Below, one piece after another: positions 33,914-41,905 of a stretch of 64,000 bases of DNA; positions within the stretch are counted from its first letter, which is position 1; the number at the start of each line of letters is the position of its first letter. A model generated the notes under the pieces. It searched no databases. It saw only the letters and a program-made list of their open reading frames with translations, and had not been told where the DNA came from. This DNA is from Paenibacillus sp. YN15 (GTDB lineage: Bacteria; Bacillota; Bacilli; Paenibacillales; NBRC-103111): NCBI RefSeq assembly GCF_003285005.1, contig NZ_QMFA01000017.1, positions 1 through 64,000 on the forward strand. Reading direction: 5' to 3'. Made by a program: the position numbers and the translations under genes.

Positions 33914-33942
33914 TTCAACGCTTGGTAAAATTAAGTGGGGGA

Positions 33943-34125
33943 TTAGGACCAATCTCCGCCTTGTGTTACATAGTCACCCAGAACTACGTTGCTGCTGAAA
34001 ACTTTGGTGATTTTGTCGCTTTCGTTGGGAGTTACTAAATCATGAAGATCGGCCTTGGAAATCTGTCCAACCTTAGAAGTCCGAATTGCTTTGGAAAGAT
34101 TGTCTGTTATCCGAACAGAATGCAT
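33943..34125 (-). CDS. ComX-like pheromone precursor candidate (60 aa)
   Basis: A 60-residue peptide, divergent from a ComP-like kinase gene. The ATG at 34125 has AAAGGAG 9 bases upstream; the open frame extends to 34173 without a site. It resembles ComX precursors in size, in a helical middle (KADLHDLVTPNESDKITKVF, compare the ComX segment ending before the mature peptide) and in a C-terminal tail with one Trp: V-T-Q-G-G-D-W-S. In ComX the Trp is prenylated by ComQ and sits three or four residues from the end; here it is second from the end. No ComQ lies in the window. A terminator follows. It could instead be another secreted peptide signal; similarity needs testing. Confidence 0.55.
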   Translation of the reverse strand: MHSVRITDNLSKAIRTSKVGQISKADLHDLVTPNESDKITKVFSSNVVLGDYVTQGGDWS

Positions 34126-34213
34126 CCACAACAACTCCTTTAATTTTGTGCTTTCTAACTCTAAGAATATCAAATTTTAAGAGATTTTGAAACAGGGGAT
34201 GAGGCGAATGCAG

Positions 34214-36559
34214 ATGAAAAACATGAGAATTTATCTTAGTTTGTCAGTTCTTTTCCTTGTTATGGGCTGGTTTACATATATAACAGTTACCCGTCCTTAC
34301 CTCGGAGTTTATCTTGAACAGAATTCACAAAAATGGATGATTTCCGAATTGGAAGAAAAAGGAGTTGCTAAACAGTTTTTCTTGGTAGGAGATGTGGTTC
34401 TGTCTATTGATGGTCAGTTGCCGGAGGAAAACCAATTCGTAAAAAATTGGAGCAGGATTGATCAAGGCAAAAGTTTTGAAATAATGCGCAATCAAGAAAT
34501 TCTAAATATTTCTCTCGATAATCAGAGGATGACTCTGTATGATTTTACTCCTATTATCCAAAGTCTTGTTTGTCTTTTGTTAGCTGGAATTGTTTTCTTC
34601 CGTATCCCCAACTCTCCCTCCGCACAACTTTTGGCTGCCGTTTTTTTGGCAGGTGCAGTCATATATATAAGTCAAGGGGCTTCCATTAGAGGAGAAGGTC
34701 TAGGAAAGCTCTCTATTGAAACGGTTTTGACCATTTTGCCAATATTATTTCTTCATTTCCTATTTTCTTTTTTTGAAGAAAAAGGGGGCGTCTCTCTCTC
34801 TCTAAAACCCTTAAAATTGTTCTATGTTTTTGCAATTATTGAATTTGTATTTAGAATTCCTTATTTATTTTCAAATGAATGGACCTCTTTCGTTTATGCA
34901 TTCTCACCTAATGCTTCCCTAGCATTATTTGTTATCACTGTATTCTACAACATGATATTTTTGATATATTTCTACTTTAAACACGGAAGAACTCGAAGCT
35001 ATTTAGCGTCCATTATAAAATCAATTTGGTATTCCCTTTTTGTTTCGTTTTTACCTATCATAAGTCTGTCATTTGTTCCGATTCTGTTTACTGGAAGCCA
35101 CCTCATTAATTCTGTCCACACCAGTTGGTTCCTGCTGCTTTTCCCGGCATCCTTTGCCTATTTGATTGCGTCCGACCAGCTTTACGATATTGGCTTGGTT
35201 TTCCGGCGCTTCCTGTTTGGTTGTTTGTTGGCCGTGGTTCCTGCCTCGATTGTTACTGGTCTTTTCAGCGCTTTGTTCTATCAGTCGGCTACCAAACAAA
35301 TGATTCTCTTCGTATTCGGCAGTTCATTAGTGGTTCTGGCGCTTATGCTGTATTCCATGGAATATATTATTACCCGGCTGGAGCCGACTTTCTTTCCGCG
35401 GAAGGCTATGCTGAAGAACTCGCTCAAGAAAATTTCCAAGAATCTCAGTACCGTTTCGACGATGCGGGAGATGAAGGATATTTTTCTGGCGGATATTGTG
35501 CAAACGCTGGAGGTGCGGGGCGGCGCTATCGTCAGCCAGTATCCGGATGGTGTGGAAACTATCGCGGCGGGAGAAGTGGATGTGGAGGAAGTCCAGTCTC
35601 TTTTGGCTGAAAAGGAGCTGTTCGAGAGCGACCAGTACACTTGCCTGGAGATTAGCCGTACTGAGGAATTTACCCATTATCTGGTCATGACCCGGAAGCG
35701 AACCAATGTGCTGATGAGCCGAGAGGAGCAGCAATGGCTTGGCCTCATTACCTCCTATCTGGAGGTTAGTCTGGAGAATGTCCACTTGATCCGGACTCTG
35801 ACGGTGAAGCTGCAGGATTTGTCCTCCCGCTTCAGCGATGAAACATCGGCGGCGGAGTTCCAATGGTTCCGCAAGGTGATGTTCGAGCTGCAGGAGGAGG
35901 AACGCATCCGAATTGCTTCGGATTTGCATGATACGACGATGCAGGATTTATTTTTCCTGAAACGCCGGTTTGCCGCTTTGATGGAGAAGTATGTGATGAA
36001 CCGGGAGGACAAGGAGCATCTGGACAATATTCTTAAATTTGTGGATCTGATCAATGCCAGTTTGCGGCAAAGCTGTTTTGAGTTGAATCCTCACCTGCTG
36101 CGGGAAATTGGACTGATTGCGACTTTGCGCCAATATCTGGAGAAGGAGGCATATATGGCACCTTTCCACATTCACTTTGAACCGGGCAGCGGGGCGGGGC
36201 GGATTGAGCAGGAGCCTTTGCCTACTAAACGGCATCTTTTGCGGATTGTCCAGGAGCTGTTGAACAATGCCAAAAAGCATTCCGAGGCTTCGCGGGTAAG
36301 CTTCCGGATTTCCGCTACGCCGCGGGAATTTCATCTGATTTATGAGGACGATGGGATCGGCATTCGGCCGATAGAGCCGGGGACGCGGGAGATCGGCGGC
36401 TCCGGGATTGGCATGGAGCAGATGAAGGGCCGCATTCTGCTGATGCAGGGCTCCTTAAGGATGGACGAGCATCCCGGCCCAGGCACGCATATGACCATTA
36501 CCATTCCTTTGCAGGGGCAGGAGCATGATTTTACCCCCACCGCGCAAAACGGATCTTGA
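34214..36559 (+). CDS. ComP-like membrane sensor histidine kinase
   Basis: A 781-residue kinase with the layout of ComP, the receptor for the ComX pheromone. There is one N-terminal helix, an external PDZ-like segment (VGDVVLSIDGQLPEENQFVK), about seven further membrane helices to residue 390 or so, a GAF-like region, then the HisKA_3 domain with the phosphoacceptor in SDLHDTTMQDLFFLKRR (His572) and an ATPase domain (LLRIVQELLNNAKKHSEASR, Y-E-D-D-G-I-G-I). GAGG lies 9 bases before the ATG at 34214. Composition changes from AT-rich to GC-rich near 35110, inside the gene. No response-regulator gene follows. Confidence 0.8.
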   Translation: MKNMRIYLSLSVLFLVMGWFTYITVTRPYLGVYLEQNSQKWMISELEEKGVAKQFFLVGDVVLSIDGQLPEENQFVKNWSRIDQGKSFEIMRNQEILNISLDNQRMTLYDFTPIIQSLVCLLLAGIVFFRIPNSPSAQLLAAVFLAGAVIYISQGASIRGEGLGKLSIETVLTILPILFLHFLFSFFEEKGGVSLSLKPLKLFYVFAIIEFVFRIPYLFSNEWTSFVYAFSPNASLALFVITVFYNMIFLIYFYFKHGRTRSYLASIIKSIWYSLFVSFLPIISLSFVPILFTGSHLINSVHTSWFLLLFPASFAYLIASDQLYDIGLVFRRFLFGCLLAVVPASIVTGLFSALFYQSATKQMILFVFGSSLVVLALMLYSMEYIITRLEPTFFPRKAMLKNSLKKISKNLSTVSTMREMKDIFLADIVQTLEVRGGAIVSQYPDGVETIAAGEVDVEEVQSLLAEKELFESDQYTCLEISRTEEFTHYLVMTRKRTNVLMSREEQQWLGLITSYLEVSLENVHLIRTLTVKLQDLSSRFSDETSAAEFQWFRKVMFELQEEERIRIASDLHDTTMQDLFFLKRRFAALMEKYVMNREDKEHLDNILKFVDLINASLRQSCFELNPHLLREIGLIATLRQYLEKEAYMAPFHIHFEPGSGAGRIEQEPLPTKRHLLRIVQELLNNAKKHSEASRVSFRISATPREFHLIYEDDGIGIRPIEPGTREIGGSGIGMEQMKGRILLMQGSLRMDEHPGPGTHMTITIPLQGQEHDFTPTAQNGS

Positions 36560-36737
36560 TCCGTCATTAGGGGCCATGGATAGTTTGGTTCAGCGTTAAT
36601 CTTAATGCAAACATCTTGTTCCGCATGTTCATGCAGGCTGATTCGTAGTAAGATGGAGGGAGCTTCCGGCAGAGGCCGGATGCTGCCAGGTCCCGCGGCA
36701 GAAGGGACAGTTAAGGGATAAGGAGAGCTGAGCTTAG

Positions 36738-37451
36738 ATGAGTGAGATGGAGAAAGACAGGTATCCTCAAGTCGGGGTCGCCATGACCTGCCGGAGTTTT
36801 GAGGAGTACGGACGTATGTTTTCATGCGAATTCAAGCAGGGGGACAGGGTGCTGGATGTGGCCGCAGGCGCTTCCTCCTTTGGCGCTTATGCCCGCAGGC
36901 AGGGGATTCAGGCGGTGGCCGCCGATCCGCTGTATACTCTGAAGCCCGAAGAGATGGCAAGTCGCGGGTTGCGGGAACTGGAAGAGGCTTCCGCCAAGCT
37001 GGCGGTCTTGCAGCATGTGTATACCTGGAGCTATTATGGTTCGGCTGAACGGCACGAGGCGCTCCGGCGCCAATCTCTGGAGCAGTTCCTGGAGGATTAC
37101 GGGCGTTTGTGCGGGACGGAGGCTTATGTTCCCGCCGCGTTGCCTCGACTGCCTTTTGCGGATGAAAGCTTTGATCGGGTGCTGTGCAGTCATTTTCTGT
37201 TTTTGTACGGGGAACAGTTTGGAGAGGCGTTTCACCGGGAGGCGGTTGTGGAGCTGGTCCGGGTGACCCGAAAGGGAGGGGAGGTCCAGATTTACCCGCT
37301 GCTGGATCTGAAGTGGGACCGGTACGGAGGACTGGAGGTGCTGATGACCTTCCTTGAAGGTTGCGGACTGTCACCGGCTCTGGAGGAATCGTCGCTTGCT
37401 TTTATTCCTGGCTCACAGCAGTTGCTGGTTATCCGGAAGCCGGCCCGGTGA
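36738..37451 (+). CDS. Class I SAM-dependent methyltransferase
   Basis: A 237-residue soluble enzyme. Motif I is R-V-L-D-V-A-A-G-A-S-S-F-G, the acidic residue after strand 2 is in A-A-D-P, and the segment F-D-R-V-L-C-S-H-F-L-F-L-Y matches motif IV. A long insert between strands 2 and 4 is rich in Arg/Glu helices. The substrate is unknown. AAGGAG lies 11 bases before the ATG. It follows the kinase gene by 178 bp, where ComA would be expected in a ComQXPA locus, and is followed by a terminator. Confidence 0.75.
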   Translation: MSEMEKDRYPQVGVAMTCRSFEEYGRMFSCEFKQGDRVLDVAAGASSFGAYARRQGIQAVAADPLYTLKPEEMASRGLRELEEASAKLAVLQHVYTWSYYGSAERHEALRRQSLEQFLEDYGRLCGTEAYVPAALPRLPFADESFDRVLCSHFLFLYGEQFGEAFHREAVVELVRVTRKGGEVQIYPLLDLKWDRYGGLEVLMTFLEGCGLSPALEESSLAFIPGSQQLLVIRKPAR

Positions 37452-37525
37452 GGGCGGCTGTTTCTTAGGGGGGCCGACAGGGAGCGCTCCAATTTTGTCG
37501 AAGACCGCCCAGTTGTGAAAAAGAT

Positions 37526-37570
37526 AAGGACCCTCTGTCCGCAGTTTTGCGGATCGGAAGGTCCTTTTTT
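37526..37570 (+). terminator. Intrinsic terminator
   Basis: Outer arms AAGGACC (37526-37532) and GGTCCTT (37560-37566), inner arms GTCCGC and GCGGAT, then TTTTTT. It ends the methyltransferase gene. Confidence 0.75.
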
Positions 37571-37617
37571 GGGGTTTGCAGGGTTTGGCGAGTCGCGGCG
37601 GGATGATAGCGGTCAAC

Positions 37618-37784
37618 AAATGTACGCTATTTCGGAAAAGGGCTGTGGTTTTGCGAAATAGCATCCATAAAATGTACGCTATTGGCAGAAATGGGCTGCT
37701 GTTTTGCCTGAAAACGGCGAATAGCAGACATTTTGTGTACGCTATTCGGTGAAAAAGGGGCGTGACAGCCAAATAGCGTACATT
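37618..37784. repeat. Cluster of ATGTACGCTATT repeats
   Basis: AATGTACGCTATT occurs at 37619-37631 and 37671-37683, TGTGTACGCTATT at 37734-37746, and the inverse AATAGCGTACATT at 37772-37784; further AATAGC half-sites lie between. Spacing is about 50-60 bases. The whole 540-bp gap from 37452 to 37992 has no supported gene; its right part is extremely GC-rich. The motif is a TAC-containing version of the CCGCTATT family at 9.1 and 46.9 kb. Confidence 0.7.
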
Positions 37785-37992
37785 GTTTGGCGCTTACATG
37801 GGCGTCCCGGCCGTGGCAAGGGGGGCTGAGTCCGGCCCCTGGGCCGCTTAGCCGTGCATGTGGTCGCCCAGCAGGGGCTGCTCAGCCGTGGGCAACGCCC
37901 CTCTCGCCGCTCCGCCTCCGCCTCCGCCCGGCAGGGCCCGTGCTCGTCCCGCGCCCGGTCGGCGGCATCCCCGCCTGGGCGCTGCCACCGCT

Positions 37993-38496
37993 TTAGTCCC
38001 CGATGCCCTGCACTTCCCGCCACAGGGTTTTGTTGCGGTACTCCTGCTGGCTGCCGACCTCCTCGCCGAACCAGTCCGGCGCCGCAAACCCTTCCGCTTC
38101 CTCCACGGAAGCGAACTCCACCTCCACCGTCTTAAGGTTAAACTGGTGGTAATCGTCGATTTCGAGCAGCCTGCCCGCGGCATCCTGCACCTTGGTGCGG
38201 GTTTTGATCAGGGGCAGACGTCCTGAACCCTCCAGGAGCTGCTTGTAAATTTCTTCGCTGATCTCATACTCCGCTTCGCCGCGGGAGAGGCCGTGGCCCC
38301 GTTTGTACGTGTGGGTGTAATGAGCCGGGCCTCCATCAGCGGAAGCCAGCCGGCGGATGCGGATTTCCTCCGTTTCCGTCAGAGCCAGATAGGTTTGCTC
38401 AATGGTCTCCCGTCCGGCCAGCTTCAATGCGCCGCTGTCCAGCAGAGCCTGGGGATAGACGGACAGAAAAAATTTGCGTTCGATTTCCTGATTCAT
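37993..38496 (-). CDS. CYTH domain protein
   Basis: A 167-residue protein of the CYTH (triphosphate tunnel metalloenzyme) family. The signature E-I-E-R-K-F is at residues 4-9, and alternating charged strands follow (EEIRIRRL, THTYKRG, EAEYEISEEIYKQLL, IKTRTKV, LEIDDY, KTVEVEFAS). Family members hydrolyse inorganic or organic triphosphates, or are adenylate cyclases of class IV; E-x-E-x-K is intact, so it is probably active. AAAGGAG stands 7 bases before the ATG, which overlaps the stop of the MFS gene by 4 bases (ATGA), so it is translationally coupled to it. Confidence 0.87.
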   Translation of the reverse strand: MNQEIERKFFLSVYPQALLDSGALKLAGRETIEQTYLALTETEEIRIRRLASADGGPAHYTHTYKRGHGLSRGEAEYEISEEIYKQLLEGSGRLPLIKTRTKVQDAAGRLLEIDDYHQFNLKTVEVEFASVEEAEGFAAPDWFGEEVGSQQEYRNKTLWREVQGIGD

Positions 38497-39671
38497 CGGG
38501 ATGCTCCTTTCATCATCGTATCCAACTGCCCTTCCTTGCTGCGCGTATACAGATGGGTAACTAAGAAGCCAACAAAGGCAATCAGCGCGGAGGCCGCCGC
38601 AACTCGGTATAGGGTGGCTCCGCCCCAGGCATCATACACCCGGCCGCCCACGAAGCCGCTGACCAGCCCGGAGAACCCGCTCCAGGTCATGTTGAACACG
38701 GCCTGGCCGGTGGCTCGGTATTCATCGGGCACCAACTGCTGGAGATAACGGAGGGCAGTTACCAGGAAGATGCCGAAGGACAGGCTGTGCAGCGCCTGCA
38801 GGGGGATGATCCAGCCGGGACCGCTGACCAGACTCATCAGCAGGAAGCGGATCACGTAGACGCTGCAGGCCACGGCCAGAAGCGGCAGCTCCTTGTATTT
38901 GTGCCCGTGTTTGTTCAGATAGAAGAACACCGGCACCTCGCTAAGGGCGGAGGTCATCCAGGCTACGCCCACCAGATTCTTGCCGCCCAGATCCTTCAGA
39001 TAGGTGGATAGGAAGCCGTCATTGGAGCGGTGGGCAATGGACATGAAGAAGATCAGCCCAAGGAACCACAGCAGCTTCCGGTTGAAAATAACCTTCACCA
39101 CCCCGGAGAGATCCATTTTCTTCATGCCCGCCCGGGTATCCTTCAATAGAAACGCAAGGCACAAAGACAGCGTGACGCTGCACACGGCCAATATGCTGAT
39201 CACCTCGACACCCAGCTTGTTCAGCACCAGGCCCACCATCACCGCGGCAAAGCCGAAGCCCAGGGAGCCCCACATGCGGAAGAAAGCATAGCTTTTGCCG
39301 CTTTCCCGGGTGTACAGGAGAATCTGGCTGTCGTTCAGCCCGTTCAGCGGCGTCTGGAAGAAGTAAAAGCCGGTGACAATCACGAATAGCACGGAATACA
39401 CATCGGTGCTGAACAAAAGCAAAACCATGGCCAACTGGCCGAACAGGATGACGATGATAGTTTTCTTAAGGGTTTGGAACCGGTCGCTGATCAAGCCCCA
39501 GAACAGGTTGGACACAATCCCCACCGCCGGACCGATGGAATAGAGGGCGCCGATTTGCAGTTTGCTGTAGCCCAATGAATCATAATAAAGCGGGAAAAAG
39601 GAGACCACCAGGGCCATCGTCATAAAAAAAGAAAAGGAAAAAGAATTGATCACGACTTCTTGCTTCTTCAA
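38493..39671 (-). CDS. MFS transporter
   Basis: A 392-residue transporter with about 12 helices, of the PPP-type/LacY-like or nucleoside:H+ symporter-like group (N-terminal F-F-P-L-Y-Y-D-S-L-G-Y-S-K-L-Q-I-G, then W-G-L-I-S-D-R-F). The substrate is unknown. The TTG at 39671 is chosen because AAGG stands about 7 bases upstream and it clears the preceding gene by 35 bp; the open frame runs to 39860 inside that gene. It overlaps the CYTH gene by 4 bases. Confidence 0.83.
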   Translation of the reverse strand: MKKQEVVINSFSFSFFMTMALVVSFFPLYYDSLGYSKLQIGALYSIGPAVGIVSNLFWGLISDRFQTLKKTIIVILFGQLAMVLLLFSTDVYSVLFVIVTGFYFFQTPLNGLNDSQILLYTRESGKSYAFFRMWGSLGFGFAAVMVGLVLNKLGVEVISILAVCSVTLSLCLAFLLKDTRAGMKKMDLSGVVKVIFNRKLLWFLGLIFFMSIAHRSNDGFLSTYLKDLGGKNLVGVAWMTSALSEVPVFFYLNKHGHKYKELPLLAVACSVYVIRFLLMSLVSGPGWIIPLQALHSLSFGIFLVTALRYLQQLVPDEYRATGQAVFNMTWSGFSGLVSGFVGGRVYDAWGGATLYRVAAASALIAFVGFLVTHLYTRSKEGQLDTMMKGASR

Positions 39672-39706
39672 AATGCGGCCTTCTTTCTGTCGGTATTCAT
39701 ATGAGG

Positions 39707-41062
39707 TCAGCCAGGCAATGTTTGCCCCGGCGAAGCAGTCTTTTCTCCCCGGAAAACGGAACGCAGCGCCCACAGCACAAACATCAGCTCGGCGGCTACG
39801 CCCAGGGATTGGGCCAAAGCGCCCACGCGGCTGTTCAGGCCGGGAGCGGCCGTCAGGCAAATCACCAGAGTCAGCAGGGTAACCGACACATTGGCGGTTT
39901 GCGACCAGATCATCACCTTGGTCTGCCCCTTAAGCATCAGGAGACCGTTGGCGAAGTCCAGCCAGGTGAAGGCCACCGTCATAATGACAAATAAGCGGAG
40001 CGCCCGGAGGCTCTCCTCCAGGAGCAGCTCCTTGGCTCCCAGGGGATGGGTCATGACCCAGGCGCCTGCCGGAGTGAAGCTAAGCAGCGCCAGCAGCAGT
40101 CCGGGTATAAAAGCAAGGAGCAGGGTGAACCTCTTCACCTGCTGCGGATCGGTGCGGTAGAAATTGAGCACAATCTGATGCAGATACGAAAACATGCTCA
40201 GCACCAATTGGCAGACGCTCCCCGCCAGCGCAAAAGCGGCAATGGAGCGGGCCGCATCGGGAGTTTTGCCCAGGGCGATATTGATGGCAGGACCGACGAT
40301 CACCGCAATAAGGGAAGAGTACAAAAGCGGCCGGTAGAAGGAAAAAATCTGCCCGGGACGCTCGTAGGGATGGTTCTCTGCCTTTTCGGGAAGGGACCGC
40401 CGGTACAGGCGCAGCCCTTCGGCAAAGGCCACCCCCGCCTCAATGATCATGCCCGACAGGAAAATGACCGCTCCCACCTGGCTGCTGTCCACGCCTCTGG
40501 CAATGTAATACTGGGACAGGGTGTACATGCCCAATAGCCGGATCACCATGCCGATGGTCAGCCAAAAGGTCCGTTTGTTGAAAATGATGATGCCGTGGAA
40601 CAGACAGCGGATGCCGGAGAAGATGCTGACGAACATCAGCACCCGGTACACATGCATAATCGGCTTAACTTCCTCCCCCTTGGCGCCGAACAGGGTGCCG
40701 AAGATAAGGTCGCCTAGCGCGGTGTAGGAGACCAGGACGCCGAAAGTGAAGATGGCCGCCAATAAATAGAAAGCCACCCGCGCCACGGCCCGGAAGGAGA
40801 TCCGGTCACGCACGAGGGCGGAGCAGGTTTGCCGCAGCAGAATAGCGGGTTTCTCGGTAATCCCCAGGAGACTCATGGCTACGGCGTAGCTGGCGATGAT
40901 CTCCTCCGGGCGTTCGGCTCTGGTCAGGGTCCCGTTGATGATCACATGGGAGATGGTGACGAGACTGGCCGAAAGGCTCAAGGGAACGAAAAAAGCGAAC
41001 ATTTGGGACAGTCTGATGCCTGATTTTTCAGGCGGGACGGTTCCGGTTTCGGGTGGATTCAT
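39707..41062 (-). CDS. Multispanning membrane protein, MATE/flippase-like
   Basis: A 451-residue integral membrane protein with about 12 helices. The first helix pair (FAFFVPLSLSASLVTISHVI, then I-N-G-T-L-T-R-A) and the two-fold layout resemble the MOP exporter superfamily (MATE drug exporters, polysaccharide flippases and ANK-like transporters), but no diagnostic motif assigns the substrate. The ATG at 41062 has AGGAG 8 bases upstream; the longer frame to 41908 is only antisense to the genes on the plus strand. It is the first of three genes transcribed together with the MFS and CYTH genes. Confidence 0.75.
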   Translation of the reverse strand: MNPPETGTVPPEKSGIRLSQMFAFFVPLSLSASLVTISHVIINGTLTRAERPEEIIASYAVAMSLLGITEKPAILLRQTCSALVRDRISFRAVARVAFYLLAAIFTFGVLVSYTALGDLIFGTLFGAKGEEVKPIMHVYRVLMFVSIFSGIRCLFHGIIIFNKRTFWLTIGMVIRLLGMYTLSQYYIARGVDSSQVGAVIFLSGMIIEAGVAFAEGLRLYRRSLPEKAENHPYERPGQIFSFYRPLLYSSLIAVIVGPAINIALGKTPDAARSIAAFALAGSVCQLVLSMFSYLHQIVLNFYRTDPQQVKRFTLLLAFIPGLLLALLSFTPAGAWVMTHPLGAKELLLEESLRALRLFVIMTVAFTWLDFANGLLMLKGQTKVMIWSQTANVSVTLLTLVICLTAAPGLNSRVGALAQSLGVAAELMFVLWALRSVFRGEKTASPGQTLPG

Positions 41063-41120
41063 GATGCGTGCTCCTGTCTGGCGTGATGGTCGAATTGGAT
41101 TATTGCTTAGTATAACACGA

Positions 41121-41149
41121 TTGACTGTGCTTAGGAGATAAAATAAAAT
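41121..41149 (+). promoter_or_regulatory. Probable sigma-A promoter for the terpene synthase unit
   Basis: TTGACT (41121-41126), a 17-base spacer and TAAAAT (41144-41149). The start near 41156 would lie 130 bp before the ATG at 41288. Confidence 0.5.
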
Positions 41150-41287
41150 ATAATGCAAGCAATGATACAGGCGCAGGCTGCTTGAGAAAAAATTCACTTG
41201 AGCCACACAAAGTTCGGGATTTGTCCTTTGGGATTGCCCGGCTTTACGGTATAATCGAAATTGGCATTGGAAATGGAGGAAGGGATA

Positions 41288-41905
41288 ATGAGGGGACCGG
41301 CGTTCACCGTATTGGTGGAACGTTTGCGCGACCACGATCCGGGATTGTTTCCGACAGGTATTTGGAACGAGGAGCTGGATCGGGAGATTATGGATCTGGT
41401 GACATCCAGTCTCGCAGAGGACCGTTCCCAATTTGACCTCGGTTACGGAATGGCTATTAAGGCCGGACTTCACCTGTGGAATGAAAGCTTGCACCGTTCC
41501 CATGTGCTCAGCCAGGATATTCTGAATTCCACAGGATGCTACTGGCACGGGCTGATGCACCGTATGGAGGGCGATTACGACAATTCGAAATATTGGTTTG
41601 AAAAGGCCGGCCGGCATCCCATTTTTAGCCGCCTCCAGTTTATTAAGGAGGATATCGTCTATGACGGCGACTGGGAGTATGCTGCCAGCCATGAGCTGCG
41701 GGTAGGGCTGCATCAGCTGTATGTCCAGCGTTCCTGGGATCCGATTCTGTTTGTGGATTTGGTTCAGGGCACTGTTACCACCGGCTACGAAACCAAACTT
41801 GAGAAAATTCTTACGGCACTGCAGAAGCAGGAGATCATTACGCTGCTGGAGTATTCCTACCGCAATGCCTGTGGGGGACAGACTATTGAGCCATTTAACC
41901 GATAA
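41288..41905 (+). CDS. Conserved protein of unknown function
   Basis: A 205-residue soluble protein. The block WHGLMHRMEGDYDNSKYWFE, then K-A-G-R-H-P-I-F, is distinctive: a His-rich helical motif found in a widespread uncharacterised family, possibly a metal or small-molecule site. No catalytic role is known to me. GGAGG lies 8 bases before the ATG at 41288; the frame opens at 41261. It overlaps the next gene, a YtpB-type synthase, by 20 bases if the TTG start of that gene is used, so the two probably share a transcript. Confidence 0.7.
   Translation: MRGPAFTVLVERLRDHDPGLFPTGIWNEELDREIMDLVTSSLAEDRSQFDLGYGMAIKAGLHLWNESLHRSHVLSQDILNSTGCYWHGLMHRMEGDYDNSKYWFEKAGRHPIFSRLQFIKEDIVYDGDWEYAASHELRVGLHQLYVQRSWDPILFVDLVQGTVTTGYETKLEKILTALQKQEIITLLEYSYRNACGGQTIEPFNR

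Noticed and set aside
36560-36737. Hidden comA-like regulator gene between the kinase and the methyltransferase
   Set aside because: The 178-bp gap is too short and no receiver or LuxR-type motif is present in any frame.
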